Assembly: GCF_018130545.1 (NCBI RefSeq)
Contig: NZ_JAFCKF010000012.1
Coordinates: 124,001 to 188,000 of the forward strand
DNA length: 64,000 nt
Reading direction: 5' to 3'
From: Bradyrhizobium tropiciagri
GTDB taxonomy: Bacteria > Pseudomonadota > Alphaproteobacteria > Rhizobiales > Xanthobacteraceae
Within the stretch, counting starts at the first letter, position 1; the number at the start of each line of letters is the position of its first letter. The notes beneath the pieces are model-generated. The model did no database searches and had not been told where the DNA came from. It was given only the letters and a program-made list of their open reading frames with translations. Of the stretch, positions 51,930 through 60,689 are shown in pieces. Position numbers and translations under genes: made by a program.

Positions 51930-51994
51930 AGCGGGCCTTCACGCCGTCACCTTTGCTTGTATTCTGACCGTTCTGGCTTTGAGTGGAGGGCACG

Positions 51995-54007
51995 ATGGCT
52001 CTGATATCCCGGCATGGCGGATGGGCGTTGGCCGGCCTGGTCGCGGCGACATTGGCGGCGCCGCCATCGGTGCAGGCCGAGCGCAGGATGTGGCCGCAGG
52101 CGGCCGCGACGCACCCGATGGACGGGCTGACGACGGACGAGATCCGTTCGGTCTCCGAAATCCTCCGCGGCGCCGGCAGGCTCGACGATGCGACGCGGGT
52201 CGTCTCGATGACGGTCGAGGAGGATCCCAAGGACGAGGTGCGGGCGTGGAAGCCCGGACAGCCATTCGCACGCCGCGCCAACGCGACGCTGTTGAGCGGC
52301 GGGCACCTCTACGAGGCGCATATCGACCTCGCTGCGCGCAGCCTCGTCGGCTGGGAGGAGATCAGGGATCATGAGGCGGCGCTGACCATTGATGAGCTGA
52401 TGTCCGCCGGCGATCTTCCGAAGCAGGACCCGCGCTGGATCGCGGCGATGGCCAAGCGTGGCATCACCGATTTCAAGAACGTGCTGTGCCTGCCGCTGAC
52501 GGTCGGGCCGGTGACCGATCCGGCCCTGAAGGGCCGACGCCTGCTCAACGTGCCCTGCGTCGACACCACGGGCGCCGGCAACAATCTCTGGGGCAAGCCG
52601 ATCGAAAACCTGTTCGCCCAGGTCGATCTCAAGAGCAAGACGGTGCTGTCGGTGACCGATCTCGGCGTGGTGCCGCCACCGCCGCAGACGCCGTCGCACG
52701 CCTATGCCGACTCCGGCAAATACCGCAAGCCGCCGAAGCCGATCGAAATCAGTGCGCCCGAGGGCAGCAATGTGAAGGTGGAGGGCGGCCAGGTCCGCTG
52801 GGACAATTGGTCGTTTCATGTCCGTCTCGAGCCGCGCGTCGGCGCCGTGCTGTCGCTGATCCGCTATGACGACCACGGCACGCTCCGCGACATCGCCTAC
52901 CAGATGTCGGCGAGCGAGATGTTCGTGCCTTATATGGATCCGGCGCCGACCTGGTCGTTCCGCGCCTATATGGATATCGGCGAGTACGGCTTTGGCGTGC
53001 TCTCCAGCGAATTGCAGCGCGGCGTGGATTGCCCAGAAGGCGCGCATTATCTCGACCTGACGATCTCGGACACCAAGGGCGCGCCTGTCGTCTCCAAGGG
53101 CGCGGTCTGCATCTTCGAGCGGCCGACCGGCGATCCGATCTGGCGGCATAGCGAATTGCTCAACAACACCGCCGAGGTGCGGCCGAACAATGAGCTGGTG
53201 GTGCGGATGGCGCCGGTGGTCGGCAATTACGACTATCTGGTCGACTATGTGTTCGACCGTGCCGGCAACATCGACGTCAAGCTCGGCGCCTACGGCATCG
53301 ACGCCACCAAGGGCGTGGCGAGCAAGACACTGAGCGACCCGACCGCCGCGCAGGATACCGCCTACGGAACGCTGGTCGACGAGGGGCTGCTGGCCGTCAA
53401 CCACGATCACTACATGACGTTCCGGATCGACATGGACGTCGACGGTACCGCGAACCGCCTGGTCGAGGACCGCTTCAGTGTCCGCCGGCTGGAGCAGGGC
53501 CAGCGCAAGAGCCTCTGGCAGGTCGACACCAAGCCGGTCACGACCGAAGGACCGATCACGACGCCGCTGAACGCGGCGCAGTTCAGGATCGAGAGCACGG
53601 GCAAGACCAACAGCCGCGGCTACCGCACCAGCTACCAGATCATGCCCGGCCATTCCGACGTCTCGCTGTTGGCCAAGGACGATCCGATCCAGCTGCGCGC
53701 CGGCTTCAGCGCTTACACGCTGTGGACCTCGGCCTATGCCCGGGACGAGCGCTACGCCGCGGGCATGTATCCGAATGAAAACCCCGAGGTCGATGGCCTG
53801 CCGAAATGGACCGCGGCGAAGCGGCCGATCGAGGATCGCGACCTTGTGCTGTGGTACACTGTCGGCTTCCGCCACGTGCCGCGCGCCGAGGATTGGCCTG
53901 TGATGCCCGGCCTGTGGCATGGCTTCCGGCTGCGTCCGTTCAACTTCTTCGATCGCAATCCCGCGCTCGACGTGCCGCCGATGGTGAACGCCAGGGAGAG
54001 CAAGTGA
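51995..54007 (+). CDS. Primary-amine oxidase, copper/topaquinone type, exported
   Basis: This 670-residue secreted oxidase deaminates primary amines to aldehydes with release of ammonia and hydrogen peroxide. A signal peptide (LAGLVAATLAAPPSVQA) directs export. Tyr412 in VGNYDYLVDY is the TPQ precursor in the N-Y-D/E-Y consensus. Copper ligands are His470 and His472 (NHDHYMTF) and His627 (FRHVPRAEDWPVMPG). The catalytic base is Asp327 (YMDIGEYG). All key residues are present. GGAGGG precedes the ATG. The aldehyde dehydrogenase and aminotransferases nearby could process the products once imported. Confidence 0.95.
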   Translation: MALISRHGGWALAGLVAATLAAPPSVQAERRMWPQAAATHPMDGLTTDEIRSVSEILRGAGRLDDATRVVSMTVEEDPKDEVRAWKPGQPFARRANATLLSGGHLYEAHIDLAARSLVGWEEIRDHEAALTIDELMSAGDLPKQDPRWIAAMAKRGITDFKNVLCLPLTVGPVTDPALKGRRLLNVPCVDTTGAGNNLWGKPIENLFAQVDLKSKTVLSVTDLGVVPPPPQTPSHAYADSGKYRKPPKPIEISAPEGSNVKVEGGQVRWDNWSFHVRLEPRVGAVLSLIRYDDHGTLRDIAYQMSASEMFVPYMDPAPTWSFRAYMDIGEYGFGVLSSELQRGVDCPEGAHYLDLTISDTKGAPVVSKGAVCIFERPTGDPIWRHSELLNNTAEVRPNNELVVRMAPVVGNYDYLVDYVFDRAGNIDVKLGAYGIDATKGVASKTLSDPTAAQDTAYGTLVDEGLLAVNHDHYMTFRIDMDVDGTANRLVEDRFSVRRLEQGQRKSLWQVDTKPVTTEGPITTPLNAAQFRIESTGKTNSRGYRTSYQIMPGHSDVSLLAKDDPIQLRAGFSAYTLWTSAYARDERYAAGMYPNENPEVDGLPKWTAAKRPIEDRDLVLWYTVGFRHVPRAEDWPVMPGLWHGFRLRPFNFFDRNPALDVPPMVNARESK

Positions 54008-54327
54008 GGGGCCGCGTGCATCGCGCCGGAGCGATGGCTGGCGCTCTGCTGGCGTTGTTGGCGTTGGCGCCAGCCGCGCTTGGTGCGGCGGCTTTATCGA
54101 ACGACAGCACTGACGATGCGTCCTTGCTCTATCTGAGCAGCAGCGACTGGGAGCACCAATCCGCGCCGCGCAAGGTCGCGCTCGCCGCCGACTTCATGCG
54201 GATCTTCTGCACGGTTCAGACCATGTCGGCCGCATCGCTGGCCGACTGCCTCGATCGCGACAAGGCCGATGGCGCGGTGTTCGAGCGCGCCATGGCGTGC
54301 GTCAGCGCATTGTCAGCCGGCCGCTGA
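54004..54327 (+). CDS. Small exported protein coupled to the amine oxidase gene
   Basis: I do not recognise this 107-residue protein. It has a clear Sec signal (AMAGALLALLALAPAALGAAA) and a short mature part of about 75 residues with three cysteines (IFCTVQ, LADCLD, MACVSA), which could form a disulfide. The GTG overlaps the amine oxidase stop as GTGA, so the two are translationally coupled. A periplasmic accessory or electron-acceptor-related partner of the oxidase is possible but unproven. Its last 15 bp overlap the convergent aminotransferase gene. Confidence 0.7.
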   Translation: MRGRVHRAGAMAGALLALLALAPAALGAAALSNDSTDDASLLYLSSSDWEHQSAPRKVALAADFMRIFCTVQTMSAASLADCLDRDKADGAVFERAMACVSALSAGR

Positions 54328-55665
54328 GAGGCCGGCGTCGATCCCTTCGGCAATCCGCTTCACGTCGGCCGTCGTCAGGATGAGGGGCGGGGACAGGATG
54401 AGGTTGTTGCCGGAGACCCGCAACATCACGCCCGCCTCGTAGGCGGCGTCGGCGACCTTGGCCATCGTCTTCTTGTCGGCTGGCTTTTTGCTGTCGCGAT
54501 CGGCAACCAGCTCGAGCGCGGCCATCAGGCCCTTGCCCCTGACATCGCCGACCAGCGCATGTTTCGCCTTGAGCGCGGCCAGCGCCTGCGCGAGGTCCTT
54601 GCCGCGCGCGGCAGCATTCTCGTCGAGCTTGAGGCGGCGGGTCTCGGCGAGTGCCGCAAGGCCGGCGGCGCAGCCAACCGGATGGCCCGAATAGGTATAG
54701 CCATGGCCGATCGAGCCGAACGTCGTCGTGTCAGCCTCGAACGTTTCCGCGACCTGCTCGCCGATCAGCGTGGCGCCGAGCGGGAAATAGCCTGAGGTGA
54801 TCGCCTTGGCCATCGTCATCATGTCCGGCTTCACGCCCCACAGCCGCGAGCCCGACCATGCGCCGGTGCGTCCGAAGCCGGTGACGACCTCGTCGGCGAT
54901 CATCAGGATGCCGTGACGGTCGCAGATCTCGCGTACCAGCTTCATGAAACTGTCCGGCGGCACGATTACGCCACCGGCCCCGAGCACCGGCTCCATGATG
55001 AAGGCGGCGATGGTGTCGGCGCCCTGGAACGCGATCTCCTCCTCCATCGCCGCCGCGCAGAGCTGCGCGAGCTTGGCGGGATCGGTCTCGTTGAAGGGAT
55101 TGCGATAGGTCGACGGCGCAGGGATATGAAAGACGCCCGGCAGCATCGGCTCATAGTTGCGGCGGAAATTGGCGTTGCCATTGACCGACGCGCCGCCGAA
55201 ATGGGTGCCGTGATAGCCTTTCTTCAGCGCCAGGAATTTGGTGCGATCGGCCTGGCCCTTGATCTTCCAGTATTGCCGCGCCAGCCGCAGCGCGGTCTCG
55301 ACCGAGTCCGATCCACCCGAGGTGAAGAAGGCGCGCACCATGCCTTCCGGCTTGAACCATTCGGTGAGCTCGTAGGCGAGTTCGATCGAGGGACCGGATG
55401 AGGTGCCGCGGAAGCCCGAATAATACGGCAGGGCGCCGAGTTGGTCAGCGATCGCCTGCTTGATCGGATCGCAGCTGTAGCCGAGATTGACGTTCCACAA
55501 CCCGCCGACCGCATCGATCACGGTCTTGCCGTCGATGTCGGTGACTTCGACGCCTTCGCCCTTCATCACGATCCGCGGCGGCTGCGCTCGCATCTCGGCG
55601 GGATGGGCCATCGGGTGCCAGATCGGCTTGGCGTTGTTCTCAACCAGGAAGTTTCTGTCGCGCAT
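54313..55665 (-). CDS. Class III aminotransferase (omega-amino acid/polyamine type)
   Basis: This 450-residue PLP-dependent enzyme has Lys287 (MTMAKAITSGYFPLGA) forming the Schiff base, Asp258 (IADEVVTGFGRTG) contacting the pyridine nitrogen, and TSGGSDSVETALRLAR as the phosphate-binding region. The N-terminal HPMAHPAEM and GGLWNVNLGY resemble omega-amino acid:pyruvate aminotransferases. It probably moves a terminal amino group to pyruvate or 2-oxoglutarate. It is last of a three-gene minus-strand unit, 12 bp after the HAD gene. Substrate assignment is tentative. Confidence 0.9.
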   Translation of the reverse strand: MRDRNFLVENNAKPIWHPMAHPAEMRAQPPRIVMKGEGVEVTDIDGKTVIDAVGGLWNVNLGYSCDPIKQAIADQLGALPYYSGFRGTSSGPSIELAYELTEWFKPEGMVRAFFTSGGSDSVETALRLARQYWKIKGQADRTKFLALKKGYHGTHFGGASVNGNANFRRNYEPMLPGVFHIPAPSTYRNPFNETDPAKLAQLCAAAMEEEIAFQGADTIAAFIMEPVLGAGGVIVPPDSFMKLVREICDRHGILMIADEVVTGFGRTGAWSGSRLWGVKPDMMTMAKAITSGYFPLGATLIGEQVAETFEADTTTFGSIGHGYTYSGHPVGCAAGLAALAETRRLKLDENAAARGKDLAQALAALKAKHALVGDVRGKGLMAALELVADRDSKKPADKKTMAKVADAAYEAGVMLRVSGNNLILSPPLILTTADVKRIAEGIDAGLSAAG

Positions 55666-55677
55666 GATCGCTCTCTG

Positions 55678-56343
55678 TTACTCGAATTGCAGCCCGAAAT
55701 GCCGCAGCGCCTCGCCATAGGACGCGGCCGGGTTGCGCACATCAAACAGCACCGTGCGCATGTTGCACGCGGCGGCGCCCACGATGTTGCGGCGCTGGTC
55801 GTCGACGAAGACGCAATTGTCTGCCTCCAGCGCCAGTTCGTCCAGCACGCTTTGATAGGCACGGGAATCGGGTTTCAGGATCCCGGTATGGGTCGCGTCG
55901 ACGATGGTCTCGAAGCGCTTGAGGATGGACAGGCGGTCGCGGAAATCGGCGCCGTAGAACAGGTCGAGCTCGTTCGACAGGATGGCGAGCCGGAACCCGG
56001 CATCGGCGGCGAGTTCGATCGCGCGCACCGCCTCGGGGCGGATCACGGTGTCGGGATCGGCACCGCGCGCTCGTTTCACGAAGGTTTCCATGTCATGCCA
56101 GTCTTCACCGACCATGCGCCCGATCTCGCGGCTGCGGGTCAGCCAGTAGTCCCGCTCGGAAATCTCGCCACGCTGCATAGCAGTCCAAAGCGGATCGCTG
56201 TCGGGCGCGAACGGTCCGAGCCATTTCAGCGTGCAGGGGGCGAGCCCGAGCGCGCGCTCGGTCAGGTCATGGGTCTCGAACAACGTCTTCGAGATCACGC
56301 CGCCGAAGTCGAGCACCAGCGCTTGGGCGTGCGGCCTCCTCAT
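55678..56343 (-). CDS. HAD-superfamily hydrolase
   Basis: This 221-residue hydrolase has motif I modified to LDFGGVI: the nucleophile Asp is present but the second Asp is Gly, as in the YihX/epoxide-hydrolase-N and many subfamily IA members. Motif II is LSNELD, Lys is in GILKPDSRAY and motif IV is FVDDQRRN. I chose the ATG at 56343, which overlaps the upstream stop as ATGA; the longer frame has an arginine-rich antisense-like extension. The substrate is unknown; a small phosphorylated metabolite or haloacid is typical of the family. Confidence 0.87.
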   Translation of the reverse strand: MRRPHAQALVLDFGGVISKTLFETHDLTERALGLAPCTLKWLGPFAPDSDPLWTAMQRGEISERDYWLTRSREIGRMVGEDWHDMETFVKRARGADPDTVIRPEAVRAIELAADAGFRLAILSNELDLFYGADFRDRLSILKRFETIVDATHTGILKPDSRAYQSVLDELALEADNCVFVDDQRRNIVGAAACNMRTVLFDVRNPAASYGEALRHFGLQFE

Positions 56344-57593
56344 GCGGCGGCCGTCGTACGGCCGGGGCGGACAATGCCGGCCGCGACCCAGCGGTCGAAG
56401 ATGCCGAGCACTGTTTCGTTGAATGCCGCGCTGTTGATGTGATCCTGGATCTCGTGCAACTCGACCGGCGCCTGGACCGCCGACCGCATCGCGTCGACAA
56501 AGGCGGCGAGGGCGTCGGGATCGTGCAGGGCCTCGCCCTCGCGGTCCCATTGCTGGATGCCGCCGGCCGGCAGCACGAACGCAACCGGCGCGCTGGCGCC
56601 GGATAGCTTCTGGGCAATCGCGCGGGCGATCCGTTGGCGATCGGCGGATCCCGACGTCGCCGACGCAAGCAGCCGGTTATGCGCGTGGAATGGACGATCC
56701 GACAGCTCCTTCGGAACCCCAAGCCATGCCGGGAAGTCGACCATGTCGATCGCCCCGGGAGCGACGATCTGCGGAATGCCGGCTCTCCCCGCGTTCTCCA
56801 GCCTGTCCGCACCGGAATTGACCACCGAGCCGGTGAGCTGGTTGGCAACCTCCTGCAATGAGAGATCCAGCACCGCCGCAAAGCCACCCTGGGCTGCGAT
56901 CGATTCCATCGCGCGGCCGCCCATGCCGGTGGTGTGGAACACCACCACCTCGTAGCCGCGCCGCTCGAGCTGCGGCTTGAGCTCGACCATGTAGCGCAGG
57001 CAGCTTTTGCCAAGCGAGGTGATCGCAACGACCGGCCGCTCCTTGCGCGGCTTGATCGCGCTCCTGGCCGCGCCGACGATCGCACCGCAGGCTTGCGACA
57101 GCACGGCGGTGCAGGTGCCGTTGAGGCCATAGAGCCCGCCGGCCCACAGGATCATCATCAGATCGGCGGCGACACGCTCCGGCGGAATCAGATGCGAGAA
57201 CGCGACGGTCGAGACGATCAGCTTCGGCAGGCCGAGCGGCAGCGCCTGCGCGACGTCGAGCGCAAGATCGGTGCCCATCGTGCCGCCGATCGCGATCACG
57301 CCGTCGATCGCATCGTTGGCAGCGAGCTCGCGCGCCAGATTGGCGGCACCGACCGCCATCAATGACATCGCGGAATTCTCGTCGCCGCTCGATGCAATCG
57401 CCGCGATCGTGGTCTGCGCGGCGGCCGCCACCGCGTGTTTGTCATGCGCGGGCTGATAGGGCGGATCACCGAGCACGCTGATGTCCATCATGATGGTGCG
57501 GCCGCCGGCACGCGCGATGCACTCGCTCATGAACAGCAGTTCGTCGGCCTTGGTGTCTCCCGTTCCGATCAGGAGAATACGGGGCTCTGTCAT
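56340..57593 (-). CDS. Tm-1-like ATP-binding / UPF0261 family protein
   Basis: This two-domain protein of 417 residues begins TEPRILLIGTGDTKADELLF, the signature of UPF0261/Tm-1 N-terminal domains that bind nucleotide. GGTMGTDLALDVAQALPLGLPK and HTTGMGGRAMESIAAQGGFAAVLD follow. Bacterial members are seen in catabolic clusters, but no reaction is established that I know of. The ATG at 57593 is favoured by a GAAGG 11 bp upstream; the ATG three codons earlier is too close to it. It heads the unit with the HAD and aminotransferase genes. Confidence 0.85.
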   Translation of the reverse strand: MTEPRILLIGTGDTKADELLFMSECIARAGGRTIMMDISVLGDPPYQPAHDKHAVAAAAQTTIAAIASSGDENSAMSLMAVGAANLARELAANDAIDGVIAIGGTMGTDLALDVAQALPLGLPKLIVSTVAFSHLIPPERVAADLMMILWAGGLYGLNGTCTAVLSQACGAIVGAARSAIKPRKERPVVAITSLGKSCLRYMVELKPQLERRGYEVVVFHTTGMGGRAMESIAAQGGFAAVLDLSLQEVANQLTGSVVNSGADRLENAGRAGIPQIVAPGAIDMVDFPAWLGVPKELSDRPFHAHNRLLASATSGSADRQRIARAIAQKLSGASAPVAFVLPAGGIQQWDREGEALHDPDALAAFVDAMRSAVQAPVELHEIQDHINSAAFNETVLGIFDRWVAAGIVRPGRTTAAA

Positions 57594-57713
57594 CTCAGGC
57601 ATGACCTTCGGCTCGCCGGCGGCGTGAGGGATGTGGACGAGTTGGTTTGCACCGAGCGTGCAGAGCGTTCGGCCATCGTGCAATCACGCTATGGGGACGG
57701 TGGCTGCGGTGAC

Positions 57714-57731
57714 ATCCACCTATCGGTTGAT
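57714..57731. promoter_or_regulatory. Shared regulon dyad, site 5 (divergent region before aldehyde dehydrogenase gene)
   Basis: ATCCACC-TATC-GGTTGAT has one internal mismatch between arms and is followed by TGCTGC, as site 3 is. It lies 88 bp from the aldehyde dehydrogenase start and 120 bp from the Tm-1-like start on the other strand, so it could control both divergent units. Confidence 0.55.
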
Positions 57732-57819
57732 TGCTGCCAAAGCCTTGATTTGGCGAGGATTGCACCATGCCCGCGATCCCGATCGGGAGCCGCTTTTGCC
57801 ACCGTCACAATGATCCCGC

Positions 57820-59304
57820 ATGCAGCAAGCCCAGATCGATCAACTTCGCTCGGCCTCCATTCCGGCCCAGCAACTTTTCATCGGCGGCCGACCCGCGCAG
57901 GCGGTCGGTGACGCGCGGCTCGATGTGGTGTCGCCGATCGACGGCCAGCTGCTGACGAGCATCGCCGACGGCGATGCGGCCGATATCGACGCCGCGGTGA
58001 GACATGCGCGGCAGGCCTTCGATCAGGGCAGCTGGTCGCGGGCGGTGCCGGCGCAGCGCAAGAAAGTTCTGCTGCGGTTCGCCGATCTGATCGAGCAGCA
58101 CGCGCTCGAGATCGCGGTGCTCGGCGTGCGCGACAATGGCACCGAGATCGGCATGGCCTACAAGGCCGAACCGCTGTCGGCGGCCGGCACCATCCGCTAC
58201 TACGCCGAGGCGATCGACAAGGTGTATGGCGAGATCGCGCCGACCTCAGGCGACGTGCTTGGGCTGGTGCACCGCGAGCCGCTCGGCGTCGTCGGCGTGA
58301 TCGTGCCTTGGAATTTTCCGCTGATGATCGGCGCGTGGAAGATCGGCCCCGCGCTCGCCGCCGGAAATTCGGTGGTGGTCAAGCCGCCGGAGCTCGCCTC
58401 GCTGACGCTGCTGCGGCTCGCCGAGCTCGCGACCGAGGCGGGCTTGCCGGATGGCGTGCTCAATGTCGTCACCGGCCGCGGCGCATCGGCGGGCGAGGCG
58501 CTTGCACTGCATATGGACGTCGACGTGCTCGCCTTCACCGGCTCGGGCGCGGTCGGCCGGCGGCTGCTGGAATGTTCGGCGCGGTCGAACCTGAAACGCG
58601 TCCATCTCGAGCTGGGCGGCAAGTCGCCCAATATCGTGTTCGCCGATGTGCCCGACATCAAGCATGCGGCCAAGGTCTCGGCGAACGGCATCTTCCGCAA
58701 TTCGGGCCAGGTCTGCGTGGCCGGCTCGCGGCTGCTGGTGCAGTCGCAGATCTACGATCGCTTCATGGCAGAGCTGCTTGACGCGACCGCCAAGCTCCGT
58801 GTCGGTGATCCCCTCGAACTGATTTCGGATGTCGGTGCCATCGCAAGCAAAGTGCAGCTGCGCAAGAACCTGGATGCCGTCGCCCGCGCCGAAGCGCAGG
58901 GTGCGCAGCGGCTGGTCGGCGGCGAGCAGATCCGCGTCGAGAGCGGCGGCAACTTCATGGCGCCGGCGATCCTCGCCGAGGTGACGCCGAAGATGGAGGT
59001 CTGGCGCGAGGAGGTGTTCGGCCCGGTGCTGTCCGTCACCCGGTTCGACGACGCGGATGATGCCGTCACCCTGGCCAACGCGACGCCTTTCGGACTTGCA
59101 TCGGCAGTGTGGACCGGAAGCCTCTCGACTGCGCATCGCATGGTGCGCGCCATCCGGGCCGGCGTCGTGCACGTCAACGCCTATGGCGGCGCCGACATCA
59201 CGGTGCCCCTCGGCGGCTTCAAGCAGTCCGGCTTCGGACGCGACAAGTCGCTACACGCGCTCGACGCCTATACCGACCTCAAGACCGCCTGGATCGCGCT
59301 ATGA
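57820..59304 (+). CDS. Aldehyde dehydrogenase family protein
   Basis: This 494-residue NAD(P)+-dependent enzyme has catalytic Cys299 (NSGQVCVAGSR), general base Glu264 (HLELGGKSP), VPWNFPL and FTGSGAVGRR at the cofactor site. The overall pattern, with the late GGFKQSGFGRDKSLHALDAY segment, is like PuuC/betaine-aldehyde-type enzymes that oxidise aminoaldehydes. It heads a four-gene plus-strand unit, ATGA-coupled to an aminotransferase. Aldehydes from the amine oxidase or from an aminotransferase could be its substrates. Confidence 0.92.
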   Translation: MQQAQIDQLRSASIPAQQLFIGGRPAQAVGDARLDVVSPIDGQLLTSIADGDAADIDAAVRHARQAFDQGSWSRAVPAQRKKVLLRFADLIEQHALEIAVLGVRDNGTEIGMAYKAEPLSAAGTIRYYAEAIDKVYGEIAPTSGDVLGLVHREPLGVVGVIVPWNFPLMIGAWKIGPALAAGNSVVVKPPELASLTLLRLAELATEAGLPDGVLNVVTGRGASAGEALALHMDVDVLAFTGSGAVGRRLLECSARSNLKRVHLELGGKSPNIVFADVPDIKHAAKVSANGIFRNSGQVCVAGSRLLVQSQIYDRFMAELLDATAKLRVGDPLELISDVGAIASKVQLRKNLDAVARAEAQGAQRLVGGEQIRVESGGNFMAPAILAEVTPKMEVWREEVFGPVLSVTRFDDADDAVTLANATPFGLASAVWTGSLSTAHRMVRAIRAGVVHVNAYGGADITVPLGGFKQSGFGRDKSLHALDAYTDLKTAWIAL

Positions 59305-60689
59305 CATCTGCAACTGCCGAACGCACCGGCGTTCTGAACCGATTGCTCGATGCCGAGCAGGAGCGATTTCGCGCGCTGCATCCGCGCTCGACCGCGGCCT
59401 GGCAGCAGGGCCGGCAGCACTACCTTTATGGCGGCCCGTCGCACTGGATGCGGCGCTGGGCCGGCGGCTTCCCTGTTTATGTCGAGGAGGCGCAGGGCGC
59501 GCATATCAGGGATATCGACGGCCGCGACTATATCGATTTCTGCCTCGGCGACACCGGCGGCATGTGTGGGCACGCGCCGGAGGCGGTGACGGAGGCAGCG
59601 CTCAATCAGCTCAAGCGTGGCGCCACCATGATGCTGCCGACGGAGGACAGTATCTGGGTTGGTGCCGAGCTGTCGCGCCGCTTCGATCCGAAATACTGGA
59701 CGCTGACGACGTCGGCGACCGATGCCAACCGGGCCGCGATCCGGATCTCGCGCATGATCACCGGCCGACGCAAGGTGCTGGTGTTCTCCGGCTGCTATCA
59801 TGGCGGCGTCGAGGAGGCGCATGTCGAGATCCGCGACGGCCGCGTCGGCCTGCGCAACATGATCCATCCCAACGGTATCGATCATGACGCGGTGAGCCGT
59901 GTGGTCGAGTTCAACGACGTTGCTGGCCTGGAGGCGGCGCTGGCGCAGGGAGACGTCGCCTGCGTGCTGACCGAGCCGCTGATGACGAATTTCGGCATGA
60001 TCCCGGTCGATCCCGGATTTCACGAGGCGTTGCGCGACCTGACCCGCCGTGCCGGCACCGTGCTCATCATCGACGAGACGCATACCTTGTCCTGCGGGCC
60101 GGGAGGCTACAGCCAGGCGTATGGACTGGAGTCCGACATTCTCGTCGCCGGCAAGGCGATCGCGGGCGGCATTCCCGCCGGCGTGTTCGGCCTTAGCCAG
60201 GAGATTGCGGAACGGCTGTGGAAGCTCGTGCCCCACGTCAATCCGCGCGAACGGCAGTCCGCGCATCTCGGCTTCGGCGGCACGCTGGCCGGCAACGCGC
60301 TGACGGTCGCAACCATGCGTGCGGTGCTGGAGAAGGTGCTGACCTCGGCGAATTACGAGCGGATGATCGGGACCGCGACCTGGCTCGCGCAGGAAGCGCG
60401 CCGGTTGATCGAAGCGGCCGGTCTGCCCTGGCACGTCACGCAGATCGGCGCGCGCGCCGAGATCATGTTCATGCCGCATCCGCCGCGCAGCGGCGCCGAT
60501 GTCATTGCAGGCCGGCAACCCGATCTCGAGACCTTGCTGCATGCGTTCTACATGAACGAGGGCATCCTGGTGACCCCGTTCCACACCATGCTGCTGATGT
60601 GTCCGGCGACCTCGGCGCGCGACGTCGACAAGCATACGGCTGTGTTCGCGCAGTTCATCGATTTGCTGCGCCGCGCGGGAGCAATCTGA
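59301..60689 (+). CDS. Class III aminotransferase, glutamate-1-semialdehyde-aminomutase-like
   Basis: This 462-residue PLP enzyme has Lys285 (ILVAGKAIAGGIPAGVFG) and Asp258 (LIIDETHTLSCGPGG). The ET-H-T in place of EV-x-T and the TTSATDANRAAIRISR cofactor region place it with GSA-aminomutase-like enzymes rather than omega-aminotransferases. The true hemL product is about 430 residues, and the extra N-terminal 30 residues and catabolic context argue for another role. The ATG overlaps the aldehyde dehydrogenase stop. Confidence 0.88.
   Translation: MTSATAERTGVLNRLLDAEQERFRALHPRSTAAWQQGRQHYLYGGPSHWMRRWAGGFPVYVEEAQGAHIRDIDGRDYIDFCLGDTGGMCGHAPEAVTEAALNQLKRGATMMLPTEDSIWVGAELSRRFDPKYWTLTTSATDANRAAIRISRMITGRRKVLVFSGCYHGGVEEAHVEIRDGRVGLRNMIHPNGIDHDAVSRVVEFNDVAGLEAALAQGDVACVLTEPLMTNFGMIPVDPGFHEALRDLTRRAGTVLIIDETHTLSCGPGGYSQAYGLESDILVAGKAIAGGIPAGVFGLSQEIAERLWKLVPHVNPRERQSAHLGFGGTLAGNALTVATMRAVLEKVLTSANYERMIGTATWLAQEARRLIEAAGLPWHVTQIGARAEIMFMPHPPRSGADVIAGRQPDLETLLHAFYMNEGILVTPFHTMLLMCPATSARDVDKHTAVFAQFIDLLRRAGAI

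Noticed and set aside
59301-60689. HemL, glutamate-1-semialdehyde aminomutase for tetrapyrrole synthesis
   Set aside because: Alphaproteobacteria normally make aminolevulinate by the HemA condensation route, and the gene sits in a catabolic operon with an N-terminal extension.
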